Made by a program: the position numbers and the translations under genes. A stretch of DNA of 64,000 bases from Saccharibacillus sp. O23 (GTDB lineage Bacteria > Bacillota > Bacilli > Paenibacillales > Paenibacillaceae), in NCBI RefSeq assembly GCF_002205895.1, contig NZ_NJDE01000009.1, positions 186,001 to 250,000 on the forward strand, given 5' to 3'. The notes under the pieces were generated by a model, which saw only the letters and a program-made list of their open reading frames with translations, was not told the DNA's origin and ran no database searches. Below are positions 16,901 through 23,925 of the stretch, one piece after another (positions within the stretch are counted from its first letter, which is position 1; the number at the start of each line of letters is the position of its first letter).

Positions 16901-18955
16901 AACCAACCCGCCGAAACGGTCCTGCGTCGTGAACGTGTTGCCTTCATGCACTTTGAGCGTGCCGCGAATCGACGGGTACGTCAGATCGGTCAGTTCCGAC
17001 TTCGCGATCTTCCATTGATGCGGCAGCAGCGCGGCGAGCGTCTCGTTCGGGAAGCCTTCGCGCTTGAGCTGCGTCGTCGCCGAGAAATCGGTGGTGACGA
17101 GCGCCGAAGCCGCGTCGTAACGATAATCCACGCGCGTATCGGTCACGAAAGCGTAGCCGTGCCGGTAATACATCGGCAGATCTTCCGTGGACGGCAGCGC
17201 CGCCAGCGACAGATAGCCGTCTCCTTCGGCGAACTTGATCTTGAGCGTATCGCCCAATTTCATGAACGTGGTTCCGGGAGGCGCGAATAATCCGTACTGT
17301 CTCCGGAACGTCTGCGGCGCAGGCGCTCGGTCGGTGTTCGTAATCTCGATCCCGATATGGTCCGCCGTCAAGACGCCGCCGTCTTCCAGCTCGACCGTCC
17401 GGCCGTCCGCATCGTAGAGACGCGTCAGATTCGCCGCGCGCAGCACGACGGAATCCGGCTGCTCGAACGTGCTGTACAGATACGGCGAACCTTTGACGAA
17501 GGTGGTCCGCATCTTCGGCGTCTCGTCGTCGCTCAGCATGACGTCGACCGAATAGTCGCCGTACCCCGTGACGGTGGAGCGAATCTTCGACGGGTCGATA
17601 GACGATGCGTTCAGGTACAGATCCGGATCGCCGTCCGCGTTGACCGAACCGCCGTCCGAAGACGCGAAGCCCGCGCCCGGCGTCGCGACGGCGAGGCCCA
17701 TCGCCGTATATTTGCTTTTGAAAGGCAGCGTGATCACGCCGTTGCTTTCGCCCAGATTGAAGATCAGCAGCGACTGCCACCAATCGTTGGACGGGAAAGG
17801 CGCCTTCAGATCGTCCGCCGCAAACTTGGGACTGCGCGGTTCGAGCTGCGACAGATCGCCGATCTCGTAGCTGCCCGATCCGACCTGCACGGTTTCCGCC
17901 TGCGGAATCGCCGGAATCTCGTAGACCGGTCGTTCGTCGCCTTCGCGGTATTCCAGCACCTCGAATTCGAACAGCGAGTAGCCGTAACCGTTGGAACGGG
18001 CGAGGCCCTGCATTTTGACGTAGCGGCCTTCCGCGTACAGCGGCACATGCTCTTTCTTGCCGGAGCCGTCGAGCTGGCGATAGACGGTCTTCCAATGCTC
18101 GTTGTCGTCGGAGACGAGGATATCGTACGCGCGGGCGTACGAGTTCTCCCAATCGAAATTCACGCCGCCGATCCGCTTCGATTCGCCCAGATCGACCGAG
18201 ATCCAGCCGTCCGTTTCGAACTTGGAAGCCCACCGGGTGCCGCGATCGCCGTCGGTCGCGCCCTCGGCCAGATAGTCTCTCGGCTGCGGACGTTCGTTCT
18301 CTGGCTTGTTCAGATGCTCGTCGATCTCCAACGAAGAGACTTCGACCGGCCGATGCAGCGCCAGATTGGCCGCCGCCGGTCTCGGATCGACGTTCGATCC
18401 GCCCGTGCCGTACACCCGGAATTCCCAGATCGAGACGCCGTACGCCTGCTGAGAACGCTTCGTGCTGTAGAGCCGGACGTATCGTCCTGTTGAAGATCCG
18501 GTCGGCTTGACGATTTCTTTGCCGCCCGCGCCTTGCGAAGTCTCGTAGACGTCCCGCCAGTTCAGTTCGTCGCTCGACACTTGAATCCGATAAGCGGACG
18601 AGTAGGCGTTCTCCCAATCGATCTCGATCCGCGAAATATCCGCTTCCGCGCCCAGATCGACGTAGATCCACTGCGGATCTTTCTGCCACGCGCTTTCCCA
18701 ACGGGTCGAAGCGTCGCCGTCGGCGGCCAGATTCGGCGTGCCGCCTCCGAGCGAAGAAGAAGCATACATCGGACGATTCTGCGACAGCAGCCGGACCGTT
18801 TCCGACGCTTCGGCATGTGTCGACGAGGCCGGAGCGGCCGCCCAGCCGATATTGGCGCCTTCGCCGAGCGACAGCAGCAGCGCCAGCGCGGCAGCGATCC
18901 GACGTTTCGAACGTTTCCCGCTTTCGGCTCCGGGTTTTCTTTTTCTTCCAACCAT
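13904..18955 (-). CDS. Secreted GH81 endo-beta-1,3-glucanase with six discoidin domains
   Basis: A 1683-residue extracellular enzyme with an unusually basic signal peptide (about residues 1-50). Two F5/8-type C (discoidin, CBM32-like) domains occupy about 55-185 and 195-335. The GH81 catalytic module spans about 345-1110. Its likely acid is D800 in TDHHFTYGYY, and the paired glutamates E875 and E879 lie in GNNQEAAGEA, the counterpart of the family's NNQExxxE motif. Four more discoidin domains follow at about 1120-1252, 1272-1402, 1410-1537 and 1555-1683. GH81 enzymes cut beta-1,3-glucan such as fungal wall, laminarin or callose. The many carbohydrate-binding domains suggest attack on insoluble polymer. 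No sortase or SLH anchor is seen. Confidence 0.92.
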   Translation of the reverse strand: MVGRKRKPGAESGKRSKRRIAAALALLLSLGEGANIGWAAAPASSTHAEASETVRLLSQNRPMYASSSLGGGTPNLAADGDASTRWESAWQKDPQWIYVDLGAEADISRIEIDWENAYSSAYRIQVSSDELNWRDVYETSQGAGGKEIVKPTGSSTGRYVRLYSTKRSQQAYGVSIWEFRVYGTGGSNVDPRPAAANLALHRPVEVSSLEIDEHLNKPENERPQPRDYLAEGATDGDRGTRWASKFETDGWISVDLGESKRIGGVNFDWENSYARAYDILVSDDNEHWKTVYRQLDGSGKKEHVPLYAEGRYVKMQGLARSNGYGYSLFEFEVLEYREGDERPVYEIPAIPQAETVQVGSGSYEIGDLSQLEPRSPKFAADDLKAPFPSNDWWQSLLIFNLGESNGVITLPFKSKYTAMGLAVATPGAGFASSDGGSVNADGDPDLYLNASSIDPSKIRSTVTGYGDYSVDVMLSDDETPKMRTTFVKGSPYLYSTFEQPDSVVLRAANLTRLYDADGRTVELEDGGVLTADHIGIEITNTDRAPAPQTFRRQYGLFAPPGTTFMKLGDTLKIKFAEGDGYLSLAALPSTEDLPMYYRHGYAFVTDTRVDYRYDAASALVTTDFSATTQLKREGFPNETLAALLPHQWKIAKSELTDLTYPSIRGTLKVHEGNTFTTQDRFGGLVPQFAEPDGSERYSRVELSAYLDLLDADIAGGLMSEDPYWQGKKLHPLAMGVLVSDQIGDTQRRDAYLKTLRGILTDWYTYSPDEPKHSYYFHYSPAWGSIFPYASGFGVNTGLTDHHFTYGYYVFASAVLAQYDESFKQEYGGMVEHLIRDYANPSRTDDLYPWMRNFDPYEGHSWAGGFADNASGNNQEAAGEALFGWVGQFMWGEATGNDDYRDAAIWGFTTEIKAAEQYWFDYDGDNFLPGYAHASAGQVYGSAYAYTTFFSGEPEQIYGIHWLPLGEWMSYYGRDPQKAADLYDGMLADIRKQSGGSAEAERSWQHIIWPFQALSDSEAVLDKWDPSVMQANEIFNAYWFTHAMNALGSRAQDVWSDDPAVTTYRKNGVYSAEVWNPSAEPKTVGFYKESGKIGSAVVPAKTLAQVDPTKDSVVVPDDQSGIRYLDRSEWTLTASSEQGSDPVSNMIDGSLSTRWTSGSAQNPSQWFQVDLGSKQSFDTLFMNSGTSGGDYARGYRVFVSEDGEDWGEPVASGEGRSSGIAVELGARQARYIRVESTTSADNWWSIAELRVASFGGGNGGPPQPETPLPGGPGSRDQWRATAFAQNGDETPEAMLDGDASTRWASGRPQTNGQWVTVDLGGTAAIDTVVIDAGGSADDAADGYRVMLSQDGRSWSEPVAAGRKNGASVVRATFAAQTARYVKIVQTGESSNWWSIAELDVQLNGTGKLKALTPDGWNLEASSSASGEEPAAVLDGDAGTRWSSGEPQREGQRLTLDFGRPTEFSQILLDSAGSPDDYARAYAVYVSDDGTDWGQPVATMQGTGARTVASFAPRLARYARIELTASHAQWWSVSGLTVFAPDSGGALPDDGLPTLLDRTDWTVTTSMPEREDYPIAAMLDGDVSSRWSSGETQTAGQWIAIDLGEAATFSRVRLASASAPDDYARAYAVETSADGIEWTAAASGEGSADGIDAAFDAPRTARYLRIAQNGTADYWWSVSELNVYR

Positions 18956-19013
18956 TTCTGATCTCTCCTCTGTCTGTCTCTAGTGGACTTTCCGATCGGC
19001 AAAGCCGAGCATG

Positions 19014-19042
19014 GTCATACTTATTCGGACCGTTTTTACCAA
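19014..19042 (-). promoter_or_regulatory. Promoter of the GH81 gene
   Basis: On the minus strand TTGGTA (19042-19037) and TATGAC (19019-19014) are 17 bases apart, about 60 bases before the start codon. Both boxes are imperfect, as expected for a regulated gene. Confidence 0.45.
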
Positions 19043-19071
19043 TTTCCTGTTTGATTTATTCAGGAATTGGT
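19038..19071. repeat. Inverted repeat upstream of the GH81 promoter
   Basis: ACCAATTTCCTG and CAGGAATTGGT form an 11-bp inverted repeat with one extra base, around an 11-base AT-rich centre. It touches the -35 element and is a candidate operator for carbohydrate control of the glucanase. The rest of 18956-19336 holds no convincing gene, only the DGC terminator near 19275. Confidence 0.5.
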
Positions 19072-19274
19072 CGAATCTTGCTCAAATCGTAAAAAAGGTC
19101 TTAAAGAACGAGGACCAACGTCCCGAAAACTCGGCAAGCAAGCAAAAAAGCCCTGACCAGAGAAGCCGAAAGAAAAAGAGAAAGCCGGAGAGGAATTTCT
19201 GGTATTCGGGGGCGCGGCCGAACGATTGCGGTACGATGCCGCGGCGGCCGCGCTCGGCTCTCTAACGACGAAAA

Positions 19275-19315
19275 GAACCTTCGAACGCCGCGGCAAAAGC
19301 GGGATTCGAAGGTTC
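19275..19315 (-). terminator. Terminator of the rsbQ-DGC unit
   Basis: GAACCTTCGAA and TTCGAAGGTTC form an 11-bp stem followed on the minus strand by a TTTT stretch, 21 bases past the diguanylate cyclase stop. Confidence 0.75.
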
Positions 19316-19336
19316 GGGATCGGTTCGTCCGCCGTT

Positions 19337-20359
19337 CTATGCGTTCGACAGATCGTTCGTAGGCGGGAGGTCGTTCGCGTTCGGCAGGTCGTTCGCATGC
19401 GTCGTGCGGTTGCGTCCGCCGCTTTTCGAAGCGTACAACGCCAGATCCGCGCGCTCCAGCAGCGATGCTTCGGTCGAATCCGGAAGGACCGTATCGACGC
19501 CAATGCTGACGGTGACGCGATGCGAGCCGAGCGGCGTCTCGGCGATCGCGGATCGCGCCCGTTCGGCGACGGCGACGGCTTCCGCTTGCCCGGTCGCGGG
19601 CAGCAGCACGACGAATTCTTCGCCGCCGAAGCGGGCGCAGATGCTGCCGGCGCCTGTCGAGTCCCGCAGCAGGCGAGCCAGCTCGATCAGCACGAAATCG
19701 CCGACCGGATGCCCGTACGTGTCGTTGATCCGTTTGAAATGGTCGATATCGACGATCAGCAGCGACAGCGAAGCGCCGTTGTTGCGGCAGGCGAGCAGCT
19801 CGCCGCGCAGGCAATCTTGGAAGAACCGCCGGTTATGGAGACCGGTTAACGGATCGGTCGAAGCCAGAGCCTGCAAGCCGCGATTCATTTCCGTCAGCGC
19901 CTGCTGTTTGCGTTCGTACTCGGCGTGCAGCGATTGAAGCTGCGCGTTCATCTCGGTCGTCGCCGCGTACAGTTCTTCCAACTGCCGCTTGCTGCGCAGC
20001 GTGTCTTTCTCGTACTCCAGCCGTTTGCGCATGAGAAGAGCGACGCAGTCGATAAAGACCTGTCCGTCCCGTTCCTGCCGCACGCCGTTAAGCAGCACCG
20101 GAATGATCTGCCGGTCGGCCGAACGGAACGAGAAATACATCTCGTCGATGCGTCCGTAGAGTTGAATATGCGGATAGAAATACGTATGGAAAAACATTTT
20201 ATTGGTCGCCGACATGATCGTTTCGACGTGGCGGCCGATCAGTTCTTCGGCTTCTTTTATGCCGAGCATATCCAGAAACGTGCGGTTGACCGACTGCACG
20301 AATCCGGATTCCGAGAACGATACGTATCCGCCGGGCGCGCGGTCCAGTTGATTATCCAT
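19337..20359 (-). CDS. Diguanylate cyclase with RsbP-like PAS domain
   Basis: A 340-residue protein. Residues 1-110 form a PAS domain beginning MDNQLDRAPGGYVSFSESGF and including MFFHTYFYPHIQL and DCVALLMRKRLEYE. As I remember it, this closely resembles the PAS domain of B. subtilis RsbP. Residues about 110-165 are a coiled coil. Residues 166-320 are a GGDEF domain with STDPLTGLHNRRFF and active-site GGEEF at 245-249, so it should make c-di-GMP. The RxxD inhibitory site is replaced by GAGS, so product inhibition is probably lost. The C-terminal tail is a short repeat (see 19340-19393). The rsbQ homologue lies 36 bases upstream and probably acts with the PAS domain. Confidence 0.9.
   Translation of the reverse strand: MDNQLDRAPGGYVSFSESGFVQSVNRTFLDMLGIKEAEELIGRHVETIMSATNKMFFHTYFYPHIQLYGRIDEMYFSFRSADRQIIPVLLNGVRQERDGQVFIDCVALLMRKRLEYEKDTLRSKRQLEELYAATTEMNAQLQSLHAEYERKQQALTEMNRGLQALASTDPLTGLHNRRFFQDCLRGELLACRNNGASLSLLIVDIDHFKRINDTYGHPVGDFVLIELARLLRDSTGAGSICARFGGEEFVVLLPATGQAEAVAVAERARSAIAETPLGSHRVTVSIGVDTVLPDSTEASLLERADLALYASKSGGRNRTTHANDLPNANDLPPTNDLSNA
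19340..19393 (-). repeat. Three 18-bp tandem repeats in the DGC tail
   Basis: Three consecutive in-frame 18-bp units encode ANDLPN, ANDLPP and TNDLSN at the extreme C-terminus of the diguanylate cyclase. The units differ at several bases. The tail lies beyond the GGDEF fold and is likely a slippage-prone, dispensable extension. Confidence 0.75.
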
Positions 20360-20395
20360 GAAGTAAACTGCCTTTCCAGCGATCCGACGAGAAGT

Positions 20396-21196
20396 CTATA
20401 GACCGGCTAAATAATGATCGATGCGTTCGAACGTTTCGTCCGGCTGGCTGAGCTGCGGATAATGGCCTTTGGCCGTCATCCGGTTCAGCGTGCTGCCGTT
20501 TAAGTGTTTGTGCAGATAATCGCCGACTTCGAGCGGCGCGATGCTGTCTTCCGCGCATTGCAGAATGAGCGTCGGAGTCTGCACTTCGCCAAGGATATCG
20601 CGGCAGTCGGAGTAGAACGTCACTTCGGCGAATTGGCGGGCGATGCGCGGATCGCGCGACGCGAACTGCCGCTCCAATTCGTCGGACAGTTCCCGCCGAT
20701 CTCCGTTTTGCATGGCGGCGGGCGCCATATAGCTGGCCCATCCGCTGAAATTGAGCTGCATCATCTCCAACAGCTCGTCGATATCGTCCCGGTCGAATCC
20801 GCCGTAATAACCCGGCGGATCGTTCAGATACCGAGGAGACGGACCGACCATGACCAGCCGTTCGAAATACTCCGGATGCCGGATCGAAGCCATCGCTCCG
20901 ATCATGCTGCTCACCGAATGGCCTACGAACACGGCATCGCGAAGCTCCAACGCTTCCATGACGTCCAGCAGATCGCGGCTATAGCCTGCAAGGCTGCCGT
21001 ATTTGGCCGGATCGTATTGATCCAACTGCGACAGGCCCGAACCTACATAATCGAACAGAACGACGCGGTAGCGATCGGCGAAACGCGGAGCGACGAGTCT
21101 CCACATCTTCTGATCGCAGCCGAAACCGTGCCCGAACACAAGCGTCCGTTCTCCGCTGCCGAGAACGGTTACGTGATTGCGTTTCAAAATATCCAA
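20396..21196 (-). CDS. rsbQ: RsbQ-like alpha/beta hydrolase, energy-stress pathway
   Basis: From TTG 21196 the product is 266 residues, close to the 269 of B. subtilis RsbQ, and the N-terminus DILKRNHVTVLGSGE aligns with the known one. An in-frame ATG at 21259 is possible but has no ribosome site. Features shared with RsbQ from memory are FGHGFGCDQKMW, FDYVGSGLS, nucleophile S94 in VGHSVSS and the long VGPSPRYLNDPPGYYGGF block. In B. subtilis RsbQ activates the PAS-phosphatase RsbP during energy stress. Here no PP2C gene is present; the neighbour is a PAS-GGDEF protein. The start codon choice is uncertain. Confidence 0.9.
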   Translation of the reverse strand: MDILKRNHVTVLGSGERTLVFGHGFGCDQKMWRLVAPRFADRYRVVLFDYVGSGLSQLDQYDPAKYGSLAGYSRDLLDVMEALELRDAVFVGHSVSSMIGAMASIRHPEYFERLVMVGPSPRYLNDPPGYYGGFDRDDIDELLEMMQLNFSGWASYMAPAAMQNGDRRELSDELERQFASRDPRIARQFAEVTFYSDCRDILGEVQTPTLILQCAEDSIAPLEVGDYLHKHLNGSTLNRMTAKGHYPQLSQPDETFERIDHYLAGL

Positions 21197-21455
21197 GCTT
21201 CTCCCCAACTTTCCTTGCCCCCGATTCCTTGATCGATTTCCGTCTGTTAAGTGTCCCATAATTCGATAGGAGCTTGAAGTGACCTAATGCTCATTATTAT
21301 AGCGAAAAATGTCGGATTGTAGGAGTGGTTTTCGACCCTGCTTTGTCCGATTCGAAAATTATTCGTTAGGCCTTCAGCCCGGAAGGAATCGTTCGATGGT
21401 TGCCGAATTGCTTTAAAGCGCATGCACTTTAATCGAGAACAGGGGATAACAAAAG

Positions 21456-22718
21456 ATGAGACGGACACGCGGAAAGAATTTGAAGAAAAATTTGATCCGA
21501 AAAGGGACGGTTGCGGCTTTGGCGGTATCGCTGCTCGCGGTCAGCTTGCCGGCGCAGGCGGCGGAAACGATGTTGTGGCCGGTTCGAACCGAAGTAGCGG
21601 GAGAGGAGATTTCGCCGAGCGCGTTTCCGATCATGGAGAACGGAGATATCTATATCGATTTCGCGAGCGCGGCGCGGGCCTTGGGGTTTGACGTGTCGTA
21701 CGATAAAGCGAAAAAGCAAATCAAGGCGGTATCGGAAGCGGCTAAAATAACGGTAGACGTCAAAAACCGCAAAATTTACGTCGACGGAAAGTTGTTCAAA
21801 TATGCTTACGCGCCTACGGTTACGAACGATGGCGGAAACGTAATGGTTCTGCTCGAAACGTTCAATCAATCGGAGGCGTTCAGCGCCGATTTCGATGTCG
21901 AATCCGGCACGATTTATATTATGGAAAACGAAGTCCAGCTTTCGGCATCGGTCCAAAAGAAAATTTTGAATGCCGCAAAAGCGGAGATCGGGCAATATTA
22001 CGCGGGTAAAATATCCGATTTGAAATTGGAGACCTCGGGAGATACCGCTACGGTAACGGCGAAGGTGTTTGTGCCGCGAGGCATCTCGACGGAAGACGGA
22101 GACCGAAATCTTTTCGATACGATCATCCATGCGGAAGTCCAATTGTATCGAACCTTCGATCGCTCTTGGGAAGTCGACTCTTCGAAAGACCGTTACGAAA
22201 CCGAATATCCGAACTACAAAAGCGTCGCCGAGAAAGAAGATCCGAAAATCGGCGCTGCCGATAAAGCGGCTATCCGAGAATTGGTTGGTGCTTATGTAAA
22301 AGCTCTGGACGAAGAAGACGCGGAAGGCGTGGTCGCCTTGATGAGGCTTGACGAATTGCAGAAAATGTCGCTGTTCCCGACTTTCAAAGATATCGTATAC
22401 ACGGTAGGCAGCACGTTCATTCACGAAAATTACGATTACCGGTTGAACAAAGCGGTCGTATTCGATCATGCCGGCAGCAGCGGGGCATGGGTCTATGCGT
22501 CGATCGCGCGTACCGCTCCTGCGGACGACCTGCTCGCGCCGGGCACTTCCGTGCTGGACAAAGTCTTCGTCGCGATCAAAGGTTCGGACGGCAAATGGCT
22601 GCTGGAGCCGATGTCCGGAGGCGCGTTTTTGCACAGTGATCGCGACTTGCTGAACGGATACAGCGAAGAACCGGATCCAGTCATCGAGCTTGGCGGCGCG
22701 GAAACGGACTCGCAATAA
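21456..22718 (+). CDS. Secreted stalk-domain protein
   Basis: A 420-residue exported protein. The N-terminus is basic, then hydrophobic (GTVAALAVSLLAVSLPAQAAE), giving a signal peptide ending near residue 36. Residues 50-150 resemble the copper-amine-oxidase stalk fold (ENGDIYIDFASAARALGFDV, then KNRKIYVDGKLF). The rest is charged and contains a cystatin/NTF2-like pattern (IRELVGAYVKALDEEDAEGV, later GKWLLEPMSGG) of unknown role. TTG 21480 is an alternative start with a better GGAAAG site. No operon partner is evident, and a perfect terminator follows. Confidence 0.75.
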   Translation: MRRTRGKNLKKNLIRKGTVAALAVSLLAVSLPAQAAETMLWPVRTEVAGEEISPSAFPIMENGDIYIDFASAARALGFDVSYDKAKKQIKAVSEAAKITVDVKNRKIYVDGKLFKYAYAPTVTNDGGNVMVLLETFNQSEAFSADFDVESGTIYIMENEVQLSASVQKKILNAAKAEIGQYYAGKISDLKLETSGDTATVTAKVFVPRGISTEDGDRNLFDTIIHAEVQLYRTFDRSWEVDSSKDRYETEYPNYKSVAEKEDPKIGAADKAAIRELVGAYVKALDEEDAEGVVALMRLDELQKMSLFPTFKDIVYTVGSTFIHENYDYRLNKAVVFDHAGSSGAWVYASIARTAPADDLLAPGTSVLDKVFVAIKGSDGKWLLEPMSGGAFLHSDRDLLNGYSEEPDPVIELGGAETDSQ

Positions 22719-22730
22719 GCCGGGAAAGAC

Positions 22731-22767
22731 GAAAAAGGAAGACCGAACCTTTCGGTCTTCCTTTTTC
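22731..22767 (+). terminator. Terminator of the stalk-domain gene
   Basis: A perfect 17-bp stem (GAAAAAGGAAGACCGAA with its complement) has a CCT loop and ends in TTTTTC. The A-rich left arm would let it work on both strands. Confidence 0.85.
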
Positions 22768-22829
22768 GCGTTCCGGCCGCCGTTTTTATCGAATCTCTGC
22801 AAATCTGACATGAAAACTTTCCTTATCTC

Positions 22830-22857
22830 TAACAAGTTAGCGGGAATTCGGCGATAA
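22830..22857 (+). promoter_or_regulatory. Possible sigma-D (motility) promoter
   Basis: TAAC at 22830-22833, a 16-base spacer and GGCGATAA at 22850-22857 resemble the Bacillus sigma-D consensus TAAA-N15-GCCGATAT. It lies about 40 bases before a BMP-family gene and a chemoreceptor, the kind of genes sigma-D drives. Confidence 0.45.
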
Positions 22858-22895
22858 AGGTAAAGGATGTTCAGACAATAGATAGGGGTGTAAGC

Positions 22896-23903
22896 ATGCA
22901 AAAGAGCAACAAAGCGAAACGGGTTCTCTGGATTCCGCTGCTGGGTTCGATGCTGCTGCTCGCGGCATGCGGTTCTCAGCAGCCGCAAGCGGCAAGCGCC
23001 GAAGAACGGCCGGAGATCGGAGTCGTACTGTCCGATGTCGGTCTGGGAGACCAATCCTACAGCGATGCCGCGTTTCGCGGTTTGATGAAAGCGCGCGACG
23101 AAGACGGCGTCTTGTTCGACTACCGGGAGATCGGGAAGGCCGGAACTTACGACGACGCGTTCAAGCAGCTGGTAGAAAAAGATAACGATCTGATCATCGG
23201 CTTGGGTTATATGGTCAAAGAAAGTCTGGAAGCGTCGGCCAAAGCCAACCCGGATAAGCAGTATTTGATCGTGGACGATACGTCGGAACTGCCGAATGTC
23301 GCTTCGATCACGTTCAAAGCGGAAGAAGGCAGCTATCTGGCAGGCGCATTGGCGGCTCTGACGACCCGAACCGACCATATCGGATTTCTCGGCGGCGTCG
23401 AATCGGATCTGCTCAAGAAGTTCCAAGCCGGTTACGAGCAGGGCGCGAAAGCGGTCAATCCGAACGCGCAGGTCAAAGTCGTTTATGCGGGCGACTTCGG
23501 CAATACGAAGCTCGGCGCTTCGATCGCCGCTTCCATGATTCAAGACGACGGGGCGGACGTGATCTATACCGTCGCGGGCCTGACCGGCGTAGGCGCGCTC
23601 CAAGAAGCGCAAAGCCGCGGCAAATACGCGATCGGCGTCGATACGGATCAATTTTTTATCGCGGAAAAGGCAGTCGTCACCTCCATGATCAAAAACGTGG
23701 ACAACTCGATCTTCAGCGCGGTGAAGACGTTTAACGAAAATAAAGGCAAGTTCCCCGTGAAAGACATGGTATTCGGCCTGAAAGAGAAGGGGGTCGGACT
23801 GGCTCCGATCCGGGTCGTAAACTTGACGGACGAACAGCAGAAGAAGATGGACGAGCTGACCGAAGGTCTGGTCTCGGGCAAAATTAACGTGAAGCTTCCT
23901 TAA
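22896..23903 (+). CDS. BMP-family substrate-binding lipoprotein
   Basis: A 335-residue lipoprotein with lipobox LAAC in [11 protein letters not shown]. The mature part is a BMP/PnrA-type binding protein: [39 protein letters not shown], then [26 protein letters not shown] proteins usually bind nucleosides for ABC importers. There is no permease or ATPase gene here; a chemoreceptor follows after 22 bases. I infer that it may present a ligand to that receptor, although delivery to a distant importer is also possible. The ATG follows TAGGGGTG. Confidence 0.88.
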   Translation: MQKSNKAKRVLWIPLLGSMLLLAACGSQQPQAASAEERPEIGVVLSDVGLGDQSYSDAAFRGLMKARDEDGVLFDYREIGKAGTYDDAFKQLVEKDNDLIIGLGYMVKESLEASAKANPDKQYLIVDDTSELPNVASITFKAEEGSYLAGALAALTTRTDHIGFLGGVESDLLKKFQAGYEQGAKAVNPNAQVKVVYAGDFGNTKLGASIAASMIQDDGADVIYTVAGLTGVGALQEAQSRGKYAIGVDTDQFFIAEKAVVTSMIKNVDNSIFSAVKTFNENKGKFPVKDMVFGLKEKGVGLAPIRVVNLTDEQQKKMDELTEGLVSGKINVKLP

Positions 23904-23925
23904 CACGGGACGGAGGGAAAAGCGG

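Noticed and set aside
14171..17290. 1039-codon open frame on the plus strand
   Set aside because: It is antisense to the GH81 gene. The G+C-rich third positions of that gene keep the opposite frame open, and the predicted protein is Arg-rich with no domain.
19011..19265. 84-codon open frame upstream of the cyclase terminator
   Set aside because: No ribosome site, lysine-rich random-looking product, and overlap with the GH81 promoter region.
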